This document shows, one piece after another, positions 33,608 to 41,455 of a DNA stretch of 64,000 nt (position 1 is its first letter; each line of letters opens with the position of its first letter). The translations under genes were made by a program, and so were the position numbers. Below the pieces are notes generated by a model, which worked only from the letters and a program-made list of their open reading frames with translations, had not been told where the DNA came from and made no database searches. This stretch comes from Methanoperedens sp049303315 (GTDB lineage: Archaea; Halobacteriota; Methanosarcinia; Methanosarcinales; Methanoperedenaceae), in contig JBAQMZ010000013.1 of the NCBI GenBank assembly GCA_049303315.1, positions 1-64,000 on the forward strand. Reading direction: 5' to 3'.

Positions 33608-33799
33608 TTATTCTTTCATTAGTTCATGTAGCGTTTTAAAATTACCAGATTTATAATCTTCCCTGCTCTCTTTAATCTGCTCTATAAGTTCGGAGTCTGA
33701 AAGAACTTCCAGAGTAGATTTCATAGATTCGTATTCATCACTGGAAATAGTTACCCACTGTGCTTTATGTTCTCCAGATGTTTCAATAACGCTGCTCAT
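33608..33799 (-). CDS. Phd/YefM- or RelB-like antitoxin
   Basis: The 63-residue protein contains QWVTISSDEYESMKSTLEVLSD followed, after a short link, by a C-terminal helix (ELIEQIKESREDYKSGNFKTLHELMKE, given here as two adjoining helices). This is the usual layout of small antitoxins that bind RelE toxins through the C-terminal helix. In-frame upstream Met codons exist, but a TATA box 27 bases before the ATG at 33799 supports this one. The gene converges on the toxin gene. Confidence 0.7.
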   Translation of the reverse strand: MSSVIETSGEHKAQWVTISSDEYESMKSTLEVLSDSELIEQIKESREDYKSGNFKTLHELMKE

Positions 33800-33822
33800 T
33801 ATGGTATTATTGCAATACATCA

Positions 33823-33830
33823 TATTTAAA
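33823..33830 (-). promoter_or_regulatory. TATA box of the antitoxin gene
   Basis: TTTAAATA on the minus strand lies about 27 bases upstream of the antitoxin ATG. The toxin on the other strand must have its own promoter. Confidence 0.5.
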
Positions 33831-33910
33831 CATTGTTTTTGTTGCACCCTATCCAAAATTTATCCCCATCCGCGCTCCTTCCTGCAAAACCCATGCGTGC
33901 AAACCCTTAT

Positions 33911-34004
33911 GCGCCCGGCGCCGCGGGGTTCGTACGAGTTCGTATCAGTTCGTTGTTTTTAAAAAATGCTGCTGTGCTTTGCGCTCTTCGCGCCCTTTGC
34001 GGTG
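33911..34004. repeat. Dispersed repeat, copy B
   Basis: It shares the left block GTACGAGTTCGT plus GTTCGTTGTTTTTAAAAAAT with copy C and the core GCTGCTGTGCTTTGCG with copy A. The core is the complement of the ACCGCAAAGGGCGCAAAGAA type of repeat. Confidence 0.75.
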
Positions 34005-34156
34005 CGTTTTAATTACTGCATTGGCATCCTGTTCACGATCGTCAGATATTTTCACACCCCTCTTTATCAAGGTATATACCTTCTCCCGCCCTAAAGCAAC
34101 TTATCAGCATTTAAATACAAATCTCATATAAGGGAACTTACTAAGGACATTTTGCC

Positions 34157-34348
34157 ATGAAATATATCACAAAAGAAGTAACAGAGGAACTCATTATCGA
34201 ATATCACAGGAAAGGATATTCCATCTCCAAAATATCTGAAAAGATCGATGTACCTGTAACCGGGGTAATGGATGTGCTTTCCAAGCTTAATGAAGAGAGC
34301 GAAATAGATAAAGAGCTTGATGAAATTGAGGCTGGCTCTTTATTATAA
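34157..34348 (+). CDS. Small helix-turn-helix protein
   Basis: The 63-residue protein contains LIIEYHRKGYSISKISEKIDVPVTGVMDVL, which I read as two helices and the recognition helix of a compact HTH (residues 11-41; shown broken at VPV). An acidic C-terminal tail follows. It may regulate transcription. It lies between repeat copies B and C, and a TATA-like box 28 bases upstream implies a leaderless mRNA. Confidence 0.6.
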   Translation: MKYITKEVTEELIIEYHRKGYSISKISEKIDVPVTGVMDVLSKLNEESEIDKELDEIEAGSLL

Positions 34349-34415
34349 CTCCTCTGCAAACAACTATAATCGCCTCCCCAAAAGGCGCTGCGTCCTGACA
34401 CCGCGCCACAGAGTC

Positions 34416-34553
34416 AGTACGAGTTCGTTTTGAGTTCGTTGTTTTTAAAAAATGCTGCCGAGCGTTGCGTTCTTCGCGCTCTTTGCGGTGAGTACGCCCC
34501 AATGGTTGCATCTTTTTCATATCGGCGCCGCAACTGTAGAAATAATTTAAGTA
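34416..34553. repeat. Dispersed repeat, copy C
   Basis: This is the fullest copy: the left block shared with B, the GCGTTCTTCGCGC core shared with all, and the right block ATCGGCGCC plus GAAATAATTTAAGTA shared with A. It lies between the HTH gene and the Fic gene. Confidence 0.75.
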
Positions 34554-34567
34554 CAGGTTAATCCCGC

Positions 34568-35470
34568 CTAAATCAACGATTCCTCTTTAAGATACTTCGT
34601 ATTTTCATTCAGGTATCTTTTGAAAAACCATTGAAGAAAAATCATCGTATCCTTTTTTATCTGAGACCGCTCCAGAGCGCTATAATAACCTGCTCTTTTT
34701 TCATAAGGTATATTGAGCATAGGGAAGCCATACTTATTTAAAACAAAGTTCATCATCAGCCTGCTTATCCTTCCGTTCCCGTCTGCGAAAGGATGAATAG
34801 TTACAAGTTTCAGATGGACAAGTGCCGCAAGCTCCAAGGCGTGCATTTTGTCTTTATTTTTACGATACCATCTGAAAAAATCCATTAGCAGAGGATATAT
34901 TTCTGCGGGAAAAGGCGGTATAAACCTGCTTCCTGCGATTGTCACCTGATGCTGCCTTATCATCCCGGCTATGTCTTTTTTCGTGTTCTCAAATAATTTC
35001 TTGTGGAAGTACAATATGAGATCAAGCGATAAGTCCTTTTTGCAATCCAGCACTTCATAAAATACGCTCCGGTGCGCTTCCGCCTCTTTTACATCACGCA
35101 TAGGTTTTGCATTCGGGGTTATGCCTTTTTCGAATAGCAAAGAGGTTTCCCTGAATGTCAGGGTTGAGCCTTCTATCCTGTTCGTATCGTAAGTGAATTT
35201 GATAGCAAAGTTCTCCAATTCTTTTTCCTGCGCCGATGGAGGGATTGTTTTTCCCTGCGTTGAATATTCTTCTTTTATTTTGTCAAAAAGGTCAAACCAT
35301 TTCTCCCTGTAAATCTCAGAAACAAAATGTCTTTTCAATTCTTCGATGTTTTGCGGCAACGTTTTTCCAAGGTATTTTTCCTTCTTTTCCACCCTGCCGT
35401 TTTCACGGAAGCTGTGCTCGATATAATAATATACCTGTTTGCCTATCGTCTTTTTTCTAATTGCTACCAT
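34568..35470 (-). CDS. Fic family protein with inhibitory helix
   Basis: Fic proteins transfer AMP or related groups from nucleotides to target proteins. The 300-residue protein has the catalytic loop HPFADGNGRISR (His226). Upstream, residues 96-101 read TNRIEG, which matches the (S/T)xxxE(G/N) autoinhibitory motif, so it is a class II Fic with the inhibitory helix before the Fic core. The N-terminal 60 residues are basic with a predicted strand-rich part, and a C-terminal KYLKEE tail follows the core. It adjoins the repeat and TA patch. Confidence 0.88.
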   Translation of the reverse strand: MVAIRKKTIGKQVYYYIEHSFRENGRVEKKEKYLGKTLPQNIEELKRHFVSEIYREKWFDLFDKIKEEYSTQGKTIPPSAQEKELENFAIKFTYDTNRIEGSTLTFRETSLLFEKGITPNAKPMRDVKEAEAHRSVFYEVLDCKKDLSLDLILYFHKKLFENTKKDIAGMIRQHQVTIAGSRFIPPFPAEIYPLLMDFFRWYRKNKDKMHALELAALVHLKLVTIHPFADGNGRISRLMMNFVLNKYGFPMLNIPYEKRAGYYSALERSQIKKDTMIFLQWFFKRYLNENTKYLKEESLI

Positions 35471-35552
35471 AAGACTATATTATCCCTACAAGATTATAAG
35501 TTTTATGGTTTTTTATAAATTGTAGGGGTAAGTACACTTGTATCCGTCTTTT

Positions 35553-35987
35553 TTATCTTGCTACCAGGACAGTGCACTTAGCTTTCCTTACCACGGCCTG
35601 TGCCACGCTCCCGAGTTCCGGGTTAATCTCTGTTTCCCCCTCGCCGCCCATGACAATGGTATGAACCCCGTATTTCTCAGCCGCATCCAGTATTGCCTGC
35701 GCTATAATCTCTGCTCGCGCTCCCATCTTTGGCATTCGCTGCATGCTGACCCCGACCAGCATTTTCTGGATAGCCACGCCCATTTCGGCGCCGGTTTCTA
35801 ACACGCGTTCCAGCACTTCCTCGCCCCGCGCCACGAGTTCCTCGCGCTCGGAATCCTTGCGGGCTACGGCTACATAGATAGCCGCCATGCGGATATTGTA
35901 CGACCTTGTGATTTTCATCGCCGCAATTTCGGCTTTTCTCGCGCACGCCGTGCCGTCGGTAGCCAGCAGAATCTCGTATCGTGTCAT
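35553..35987 (-). CDS. Universal stress protein (UspA family)
   Basis: The 144-residue protein has the Usp fold: ILLATDG at the start, a helix with KAEIAAMKITR, and the ATP-binding motif VMGGEGETEINPELGSVAQAVV, which is G-2x-G-9x-G(S/T)-like. Such proteins often bind ATP or act as regulators. It overlaps the hyfI-like gene by four bases and is the last gene of the Ehr operon, which suggests a role in controlling that membrane complex. Confidence 0.85.
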   Translation of the reverse strand: MTRYEILLATDGTACARKAEIAAMKITRSYNIRMAAIYVAVARKDSEREELVARGEEVLERVLETGAEMGVAIQKMLVGVSMQRMPKMGARAEIIAQAILDAAEKYGVHTIVMGGEGETEINPELGSVAQAVVRKAKCTVLVAR

Positions 35988-36472
35988 GGTTTAACCTCTG
36001 TTTTTGTTATTTTTTGCGGAAGCTTATCAAGCGCAACCATGATGCCGAATATCACTGCCTGTGGCCTTGGCGGGCATCCGGGTATGTATACGTCCACGGG
36101 GATGTATTTATCAACACCGCCCCCGCTTGCGTAAGTATCCCCGAATATGCCGCCATTGCATGCGCATGAACCCATTGCAACCACAAGTTTCGGGGATGGC
36201 GTGGCATTATAGGTCTTAAGGAGCGCGAGTTCCATGTTCCGCGTAACAGGACCTGTGACCAGCAGCATATCCGCGTGGCGCGGGGAAGCAACTATGTGGA
36301 TACCGAATCGTTCTATATCATATATGGGATTTGACAGTGCATTTACCTCAACTTCACATGCGTTGCATGAGCCTGCATCCACTTCGCGTATGTGCAGCGA
36401 GCGCCCGAAGATTTTTTTAATCTTGTCATTGAGGCGCTGACCCATTATCTCGACTTCATCCTCGACTGTCAT
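35984..36472 (-). CDS. hyfI: NuoB/HyfI-like small subunit
   Basis: The 162-residue protein carries the four Cys ligands of the proximal 4Fe-4S cluster: CNAC (about residues 34-37), GSCACNGG and PGCPPRP. It is the NuoB/HycG-type subunit that passes electrons to or from the large subunit. The ORF extends upstream to 36574, but the ATG at 36472 overlaps the stop of the ferredoxin gene by four bases, which fits the operon pattern. The cluster ligands are intact even though the partner large subunit has lost its NiFe ligands. Confidence 0.9.
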   Translation of the reverse strand: MTVEDEVEIMGQRLNDKIKKIFGRSLHIREVDAGSCNACEVEVNALSNPIYDIERFGIHIVASPRHADMLLVTGPVTRNMELALLKTYNATPSPKLVVAMGSCACNGGIFGDTYASGGGVDKYIPVDVYIPGCPPRPQAVIFGIMVALDKLPQKITKTEVKP

Positions 36473-36807
36473 ATCTTCCCCCGGATACTGGTAAGAAGGT
36501 CTTCTTTTGTCTTTGACGCAAGTTCGTATTCCTGTGAGAGCTTGATTGCACCTTCGGGGCATACTTCCTCGCACCTTCCGCAGAATATGCAGCCGCAGTA
36601 TGATAATGTAAGGATTTTTTCACCCCTTTCTTCGGTCAGCCATATCACGCCGGGCGGACATACTGCCACGCATTTACCGCAGTAATTACACTTATCCGAC
36701 AGGAGCTGCGGTTTCCCGCGAAATCCCGGAGGTGCAGCATCCGGAATTTGCGGATATTTTGTGGTTTGCGAGCCGGTTTTAAGGGTTTTTTTCAGGATAT
36801 CAAGCAT
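36469..36807 (-). CDS. HycF/NuoI-like 2x[4Fe-4S] ferredoxin subunit
   Basis: The 112-residue protein has two cluster motifs, CNYCGKCVAVCPPG (about residues 40-53) and CGCIFCGRCEEVCPEG (about 70-85), in the NuoI arrangement. It is the likely entry point for electrons from soluble ferredoxin. The gene lies eight bases after the large-subunit gene and overlaps hyfI by four. Confidence 0.9.
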   Translation of the reverse strand: MLDILKKTLKTGSQTTKYPQIPDAAPPGFRGKPQLLSDKCNYCGKCVAVCPPGVIWLTEERGEKILTLSYCGCIFCGRCEEVCPEGAIKLSQEYELASKTKEDLLTSIRGKI

Positions 36808-36815
36808 TTTTTCAC

Positions 36816-38387
36816 CTACATATCATTGCCGGAATATGACAAGCTCAGGCTTTTATTGATAATCGGGAAATCGGGAACGATATTATCAAGCACGGCGTAC
36901 TCTATGGCGAGCCAGTTGCAAAACGACGGGTCCCTTACTTTGCATCTTACAATCCTGTTGTTTTCGGTCATTACCCAGTATAGCGTTTCTCCCCTCGGGG
37001 CTTCCGTGTATCCCAGGGCATAACCATCGGGAATTTCTCCGACGTTTATTTTAATATCGCCATCGGGAAGGGACCAGAGCGCCTGCTCTATTAATCCTAT
37101 GGATTCGCATATTTCATCGGCGCGCACAAGCGTTCGTGCATTCACATCGCCCGCTTTTTGTACCGGCACCTTGAAATTGAATTCCGGATAGGCTGCATAC
37201 GGATGGTCACGCCGCATGTCCCTGTCGATACCAGAAGCGCGGGCTATCGGTCCCACGACATGCAATCCTTTTGCAATATCATTGTAAATCCGCCCGGTGG
37301 TTTCAATCCTGTCAACAAGGGACGGTATTGCCATGAGGTACTCAATCAGCTCCCTGAATTCATGCTGTATCTCGGACAACCTGAGTAATATCCCATCCTT
37401 TTTATCACCAATGTCGCGGCGCACGCCGCCGATTGCATTCATGCCGCGAAGAAGCCTGCTTCCTGTTACTTTTTCGTTTAGCTGCAGTATTTCTTCCTTG
37501 AGCCTGTTGGCATGAGCCGCACCCATGGCGAAAGCCACATCGGTTGCAATCCCGGCAATATCACCGAGATGGTTGTACACGCGTTCAAGTTCGAGAAGGA
37601 CAACGCGCATATATTTTGCCCGCGCAGGAATATCAACCCCGGCTATTCTCTCAACAGCCTGGCAGAAGGCTACCGCATGCGCTGCTGAGTTGTCGCCTGA
37701 TATCCTTTCAGCAAGGAATACAGCTTTATCGAGGGATATATTCTCAAACAGTTTTTCCACACCTTTATGCGTATAGAAATGCCTTATCTCAAGGTTGATT
37801 ATCGGCTCGCCTGCAACGCTGAACCTGAAATGACCGGGCTCTATGACGCCTGCATGCACAGGCCCCACTGGAATTTCATAGACCCCCTCGCCCTCAACGC
37901 GCCGGTACACATACTCACCTTTAACGCGCGGCGGCTTTGTCCTTATATCAAAATCCTTCCTCAGCGGGTAAACCCCATCCGGCCAGTCCTCGAAATTCAC
38001 AAGCCGCCTCGGGTCCGGATGACCGACCGGAACCAAACCGAACATATCCTGTATCTCGCGCTCATACCAGTTGGCTGCTGCAATCTTATGTGTAATGGAA
38101 TTGTATCTGGGAGATTTTTCATCGACATTTATTTTTATTATAATGAACGCATCGCCTTTGTCGAGGGAAAACACATAATGGACTTTGAAACAGCCTTCCT
38201 TTTTTCTCTCGTCGGTTGCGAAGATTGAAACAAGCGGTATATCCAGGTGGTGGTAAATATGGTCGCATATTTTTACATTTGCTTCTTTTTTTACGGTGAG
38301 ATATGTTTCATTACGCGAGGTTATTTCATCAAGAATAGTATTCCCAAATTCCTTTTTTAAAGCCTCTGTGAATTCCCTGCTCATCAC
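36816..38387 (-). CDS. hyfG: NuoC-NuoD/HyfG-like large subunit lacking NiFe ligands
   Basis: The 523-residue protein fuses a NuoC-like domain (1 to about 165, with WYEREIQDMFGL) to a NuoD/hydrogenase-large-subunit domain, as in HyfG and HycE. In NiFe hydrogenases the N-terminal motif is RICGIC; here it reads ERISGDN (Ser230, Asn233). The C-terminal DPCxxC motif is replaced by SLSYSGND. All four metal ligands are thus absent, as in complex I and in the energy-converting hydrogenase-related (Ehr) complexes. It cannot be a hydrogenase by sequence. It overlaps hyfF by four bases. Confidence 0.9.
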   Translation of the reverse strand: MMSREFTEALKKEFGNTILDEITSRNETYLTVKKEANVKICDHIYHHLDIPLVSIFATDERKKEGCFKVHYVFSLDKGDAFIIIKINVDEKSPRYNSITHKIAAANWYEREIQDMFGLVPVGHPDPRRLVNFEDWPDGVYPLRKDFDIRTKPPRVKGEYVYRRVEGEGVYEIPVGPVHAGVIEPGHFRFSVAGEPIINLEIRHFYTHKGVEKLFENISLDKAVFLAERISGDNSAAHAVAFCQAVERIAGVDIPARAKYMRVVLLELERVYNHLGDIAGIATDVAFAMGAAHANRLKEEILQLNEKVTGSRLLRGMNAIGGVRRDIGDKKDGILLRLSEIQHEFRELIEYLMAIPSLVDRIETTGRIYNDIAKGLHVVGPIARASGIDRDMRRDHPYAAYPEFNFKVPVQKAGDVNARTLVRADEICESIGLIEQALWSLPDGDIKINVGEIPDGYALGYTEAPRGETLYWVMTENNRIVRCKVRDPSFCNWLAIEYAVLDNIVPDFPIINKSLSLSYSGNDM

Positions 38388-39847
38388 CTGACAACCTCCA
38401 CGACTTTCATTATCATATCATAAAAGAAGGGCGGGATATAAACGCCAAGCACAATGACAAATACAATCAGTATTGACATCGCAGCAAGCGTCCACCTGCT
38501 TACTTCCCCTTTTGTTATTCCGGGTTTTGGCGTCCCGAAAACCATCTTGCTAATATTGTTGAAAAAGCCTGCAAATATCATAATCAGGAACAGCAGGAAT
38601 AATAACGATGAGACAAAATAACCCTGCAGGAACCCGGCTGCAAGTATTGTAAATTCGCTCAGGAATATGCTGAAAGGAGGCGAACCCGTGATTGCAAGCC
38701 CGCCGATGATTAACATCGGTCCTGTTACCGGCATTGATTTCACTATCCCGCTGACTTTATCTATCTCTTTTGTTTCATATTTTAATAGGACATTTCCGGC
38801 TCCGAAGAACATGAGGGATTTTGTCATTGCATGGTTGAACATGTGAAGAATGGCTCCGAATATCCCGTAAACTCCGCCAAAACCGATACCGAGCGCAACT
38901 ATTCCCATGTGTTCAACGCTGCTGTAGGCAAGAAGCCGTTTATAGTCTTCCTGCAAAATGATAAAAGGCACTGCGATACCGAGAGACAGAAGCCCGAATA
39001 TTATTAGGAGATTGCTTGTAAATCCAACACCAACGGATTTTGTCGCAATCGCATAAAATCGGATGATGCCGTACATGGCGCAGTTAAGAAGCACGCCTGA
39101 AAGAAGCGCGCTGACGGGCGTGGGAGCCTCGCTGTGGGCATCTGGCAACCAGGTGTGCATGGGGGCAAGCCCGGCTTTTGTGCCGTACCCTATAAGGATG
39201 AAAATGAATGCAAGTTTCATTATGGTCGGGTCGAACTGGTCTGCCACCGCAATGAGCGATGTCCAGTTAAGCGCATCCCCTGTCTCTCCCAGTATCTTCA
39301 CCGCTGCATAATACGTGAGAATTGTGCCAAAAAGCGCAAACGTGATACCAACCGTGCATATTATCATGTATTTCCAGGCAGCCTCAACCGAGGATTTCCT
39401 GGAATAGAGAATCATCAGAAGCGCGGATACCAGCGTGGTCATCTCGATGGCTATCCAGAGCCCGAGGTTGTTCGTGACACCGACGAGAAGCATCGTAAAC
39501 ATGAAGAGATGGAAAAGAACGTAATATAGTCTCAATCGTTTTATATCCATTATGCTGCGGTCAAATTCATGCCCCATGTAACCGATAGAGTAAAAAGACG
39601 CAACAAAACCCACAATTGATACGATTAGCACAATAAACGCGCTGAATGCGTCAGCAAACAGGGCGTTTTGCAATGTGACTATATTTCCGTATTTGAAAAC
39701 ATTATTTACAAGCACCAACCCCAAAGCAAGTGTGGCTATTGAACCGAGAACACTTACAGTCTCGACCTGTTTTCGGGTTTTTGTAAAGAAGCATAATATG
39801 CTTGTAAGGATAGGGGCTAGAAGCAGGTATTCGATCATTGCAATCAA
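38384..39847 (-). CDS. hyfF: NuoN/HyfF-like antiporter subunit
   Basis: The 487-residue membrane protein has about 14 hydrophobic helices and the proton-translocating signatures of Mrp/Nuo antiporter-like subunits, including the helix with AIEMTTLVSALL (a Glu in the membrane), KAGLAPMHTWLPDAHSEAPTPVSALLSG (spanning the conserved Lys and His; broken at PDAH in the family logo), and YKRLLAYSSVEHMG. It is one of three antiporter-type subunits in this operon. It overlaps the hyfE and hyfG genes by four bases each. Confidence 0.9.
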   Translation of the reverse strand: MIAMIEYLLLAPILTSILCFFTKTRKQVETVSVLGSIATLALGLVLVNNVFKYGNIVTLQNALFADAFSAFIVLIVSIVGFVASFYSIGYMGHEFDRSIMDIKRLRLYYVLFHLFMFTMLLVGVTNNLGLWIAIEMTTLVSALLMILYSRKSSVEAAWKYMIICTVGITFALFGTILTYYAAVKILGETGDALNWTSLIAVADQFDPTIMKLAFIFILIGYGTKAGLAPMHTWLPDAHSEAPTPVSALLSGVLLNCAMYGIIRFYAIATKSVGVGFTSNLLIIFGLLSLGIAVPFIILQEDYKRLLAYSSVEHMGIVALGIGFGGVYGIFGAILHMFNHAMTKSLMFFGAGNVLLKYETKEIDKVSGIVKSMPVTGPMLIIGGLAITGSPPFSIFLSEFTILAAGFLQGYFVSSLLFLLFLIMIFAGFFNNISKMVFGTPKPGITKGEVSRWTLAAMSILIVFVIVLGVYIPPFFYDMIMKVVEVVR

Positions 39848-40512
39848 CCTATCAACGTTTTAAGCATATCGGTATCGATGCTCTCGAAGGTCTTATTTAT
39901 CCTGAATATCAGGATTCCCATGATGAGAACGCCTATCAGGACATCGAAGAATATCCCGAGTTCAACAAGCAGGGGCATACCGTATGTAAGGGATATGGCG
40001 CCCAGGAAAAGCCCGTTCTCCATTATCAGTATTCCGAGCATCTGCATTATGGCTTTCTTGCGGCTTATCATTACGAAAAGCCCGATTGAGACAAGCGACA
40101 TGGATGCTGAAAGGGCAAAACTTGAAAGCTCGGATATAATATTTATTGATCTGATAAGATAATATGAAATTACGACCAGCACCCCGCCAATAATTAGCGA
40201 AGGTGAGACATTTACATACAGTTCCACTTCCCTTTTCACCTTGATTTCCCGGATTATATAGATGAAAATATAGGGAATCACTGCGGCTTTTATGACAAGC
40301 GTGAGCAGGGCCACTATATAGATATCATTTTTTCCAGTGGAATATGCCACAATACCTGCCACGCACGCAAGCAGGAACGACTGTATCCCGAAAGCCCTGA
40401 CGCATGAATAGAGCCTCGTGGAACCGAGAATCAAAAAGGTCGAAACGAGTATCAATGCAATAATCAATTGCACCAATTTAGAGCCTAAAATAATTTCTGA
40501 CATATTATCCAC
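39844..40512 (-). CDS. hyfE: NuoK/HyfE-like membrane subunit
   Basis: The 222-residue protein has six or seven membrane helices and a C-terminal NuoK-like part with MLGILIMENGLFLGAIS, in which the Glu within the membrane is conserved for ion transfer. HyfE proteins are longer than NuoK by an N-terminal extension, which is the case here. It overlaps hyfC by eight bases and hyfF by four. Confidence 0.88.
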   Translation of the reverse strand: MDNMSEIILGSKLVQLIIALILVSTFLILGSTRLYSCVRAFGIQSFLLACVAGIVAYSTGKNDIYIVALLTLVIKAAVIPYIFIYIIREIKVKREVELYVNVSPSLIIGGVLVVISYYLIRSINIISELSSFALSASMSLVSIGLFVMISRKKAIMQMLGILIMENGLFLGAISLTYGMPLLVELGIFFDVLIGVLIMGILIFRINKTFESIDTDMLKTLIG

Positions 40513-41455
40513 CTTTTACAATAATAAATGAAACAAGGGCAAGGAATGAAAACATGAGCGATATCGAAAGCAGCTCCGGCAGCCTGAAAAGCCTCCATTT
40601 TGCAGTTGAAGTTTCAACCATCGCCATAACAGTGCCCAGAACCACAATCTTAACGAAATAAACGAGCAATGCTATTATAATCGCCGCTGAACTTACCCCC
40701 GATGCAATTCCCCACGGGAAGAATATGTTGGCAAGGAGTGAGAATACAAGCAGTTGTTTTATCATTGCCCCGAGTTCAACTATTGCCAGTTGTTTCCCAG
40801 AATACTCAAGAATCATTGCTTCGTGAATCATGGTAAGTTCAAGGTGCGTTGCAGGATTATCCACAGGTATCCGTCCCGTTTCCGCAATCGCGATAATAAA
40901 CAGGGCGACGAATGCAAGTATCTGGTACGGTGAGACTGCATCAATGCCCATTGCTGATACCGTTTGCGAGATGTAGCTTAAATTCGTTGAACCGACATTC
41001 AAGGCTATAGCGAAAATTGAAAGCATCAGCGCCGGCTCAACCAGGGATGCCACGAACATCTCGCGGCTCCCGCCCATCCCGCCAAAAGAGCTTCCTGCAT
41101 CAAGCGATGCAAGGGCTGTAAAGAACCGCGCCAGCGCAAATAGGTATACCACAGCTATCAGGTCGCCGGCAAAACCGAAAGGAAGTTCCGTAATGAAAAT
41201 GGGAACCAGAAGACCTGCCGTTAGCACGGCGACAAAAGAGACAATCGGCGCCGCATGGAAGAGCCATGAAACGTTTTGCGAGACTACGGAATCCTTCTGC
41301 AAAAGTTTAGCAATATCATAATAGGGCTGGAAAATGCCTGGGCCTTTGCGTACCTGGAAGAAAGCTTTTATCTTTTTGATGATGCCGCTAAGAAGCGGTG
41401 CCAGGGCGATGATGGTGAGGACTTGAAGGATTACGAGTACTATCTTTGCAATCAT
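40505..41455 (-). CDS. hyfC: NuoH/HyfC-like membrane subunit
   Basis: The 316-residue protein belongs to the NuoH/HycD family that links the membrane arm to the electron-transfer arm. It has the KGPGIFQPYYDIAKLLQKD motif near residue 40, the SSFGGMGGSREMF segment, ETGRIPVDNPATHLELTM near residue 190, and eight membrane helices. The stop of hyfB and the start of this gene are directly adjacent. Confidence 0.92.
   Translation of the reverse strand: MIAKIVLVILQVLTIIALAPLLSGIIKKIKAFFQVRKGPGIFQPYYDIAKLLQKDSVVSQNVSWLFHAAPIVSFVAVLTAGLLVPIFITELPFGFAGDLIAVVYLFALARFFTALASLDAGSSFGGMGGSREMFVASLVEPALMLSIFAIALNVGSTNLSYISQTVSAMGIDAVSPYQILAFVALFIIAIAETGRIPVDNPATHLELTMIHEAMILEYSGKQLAIVELGAMIKQLLVFSLLANIFFPWGIASGVSSAAIIIALLVYFVKIVVLGTVMAMVETSTAKWRLFRLPELLSISLMFSFLALVSFIIVKGG

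Larger units (their letters stand above)
33800..34156. other. Intergenic region with repeat copy B
   Basis: This 357-base gap holds the antitoxin promoter at its left end, dispersed repeat copy B in the middle (33911-34004) and a TATA-like TCATATAA at 34125-34132 about 28 bases before the next ATG. I see no ORF worth calling. Confidence 0.5.

Noticed and set aside
33083..34520. Several basic ORFs such as those containing REERKAQQRR or HRKEREERNARQ
   Set aside because: They are translations of the dispersed repeats A and C, not genes.
36816..38387. A functional hydrogenase-4
   Set aside because: The large subunit lacks all four cysteines that bind the NiFe site.
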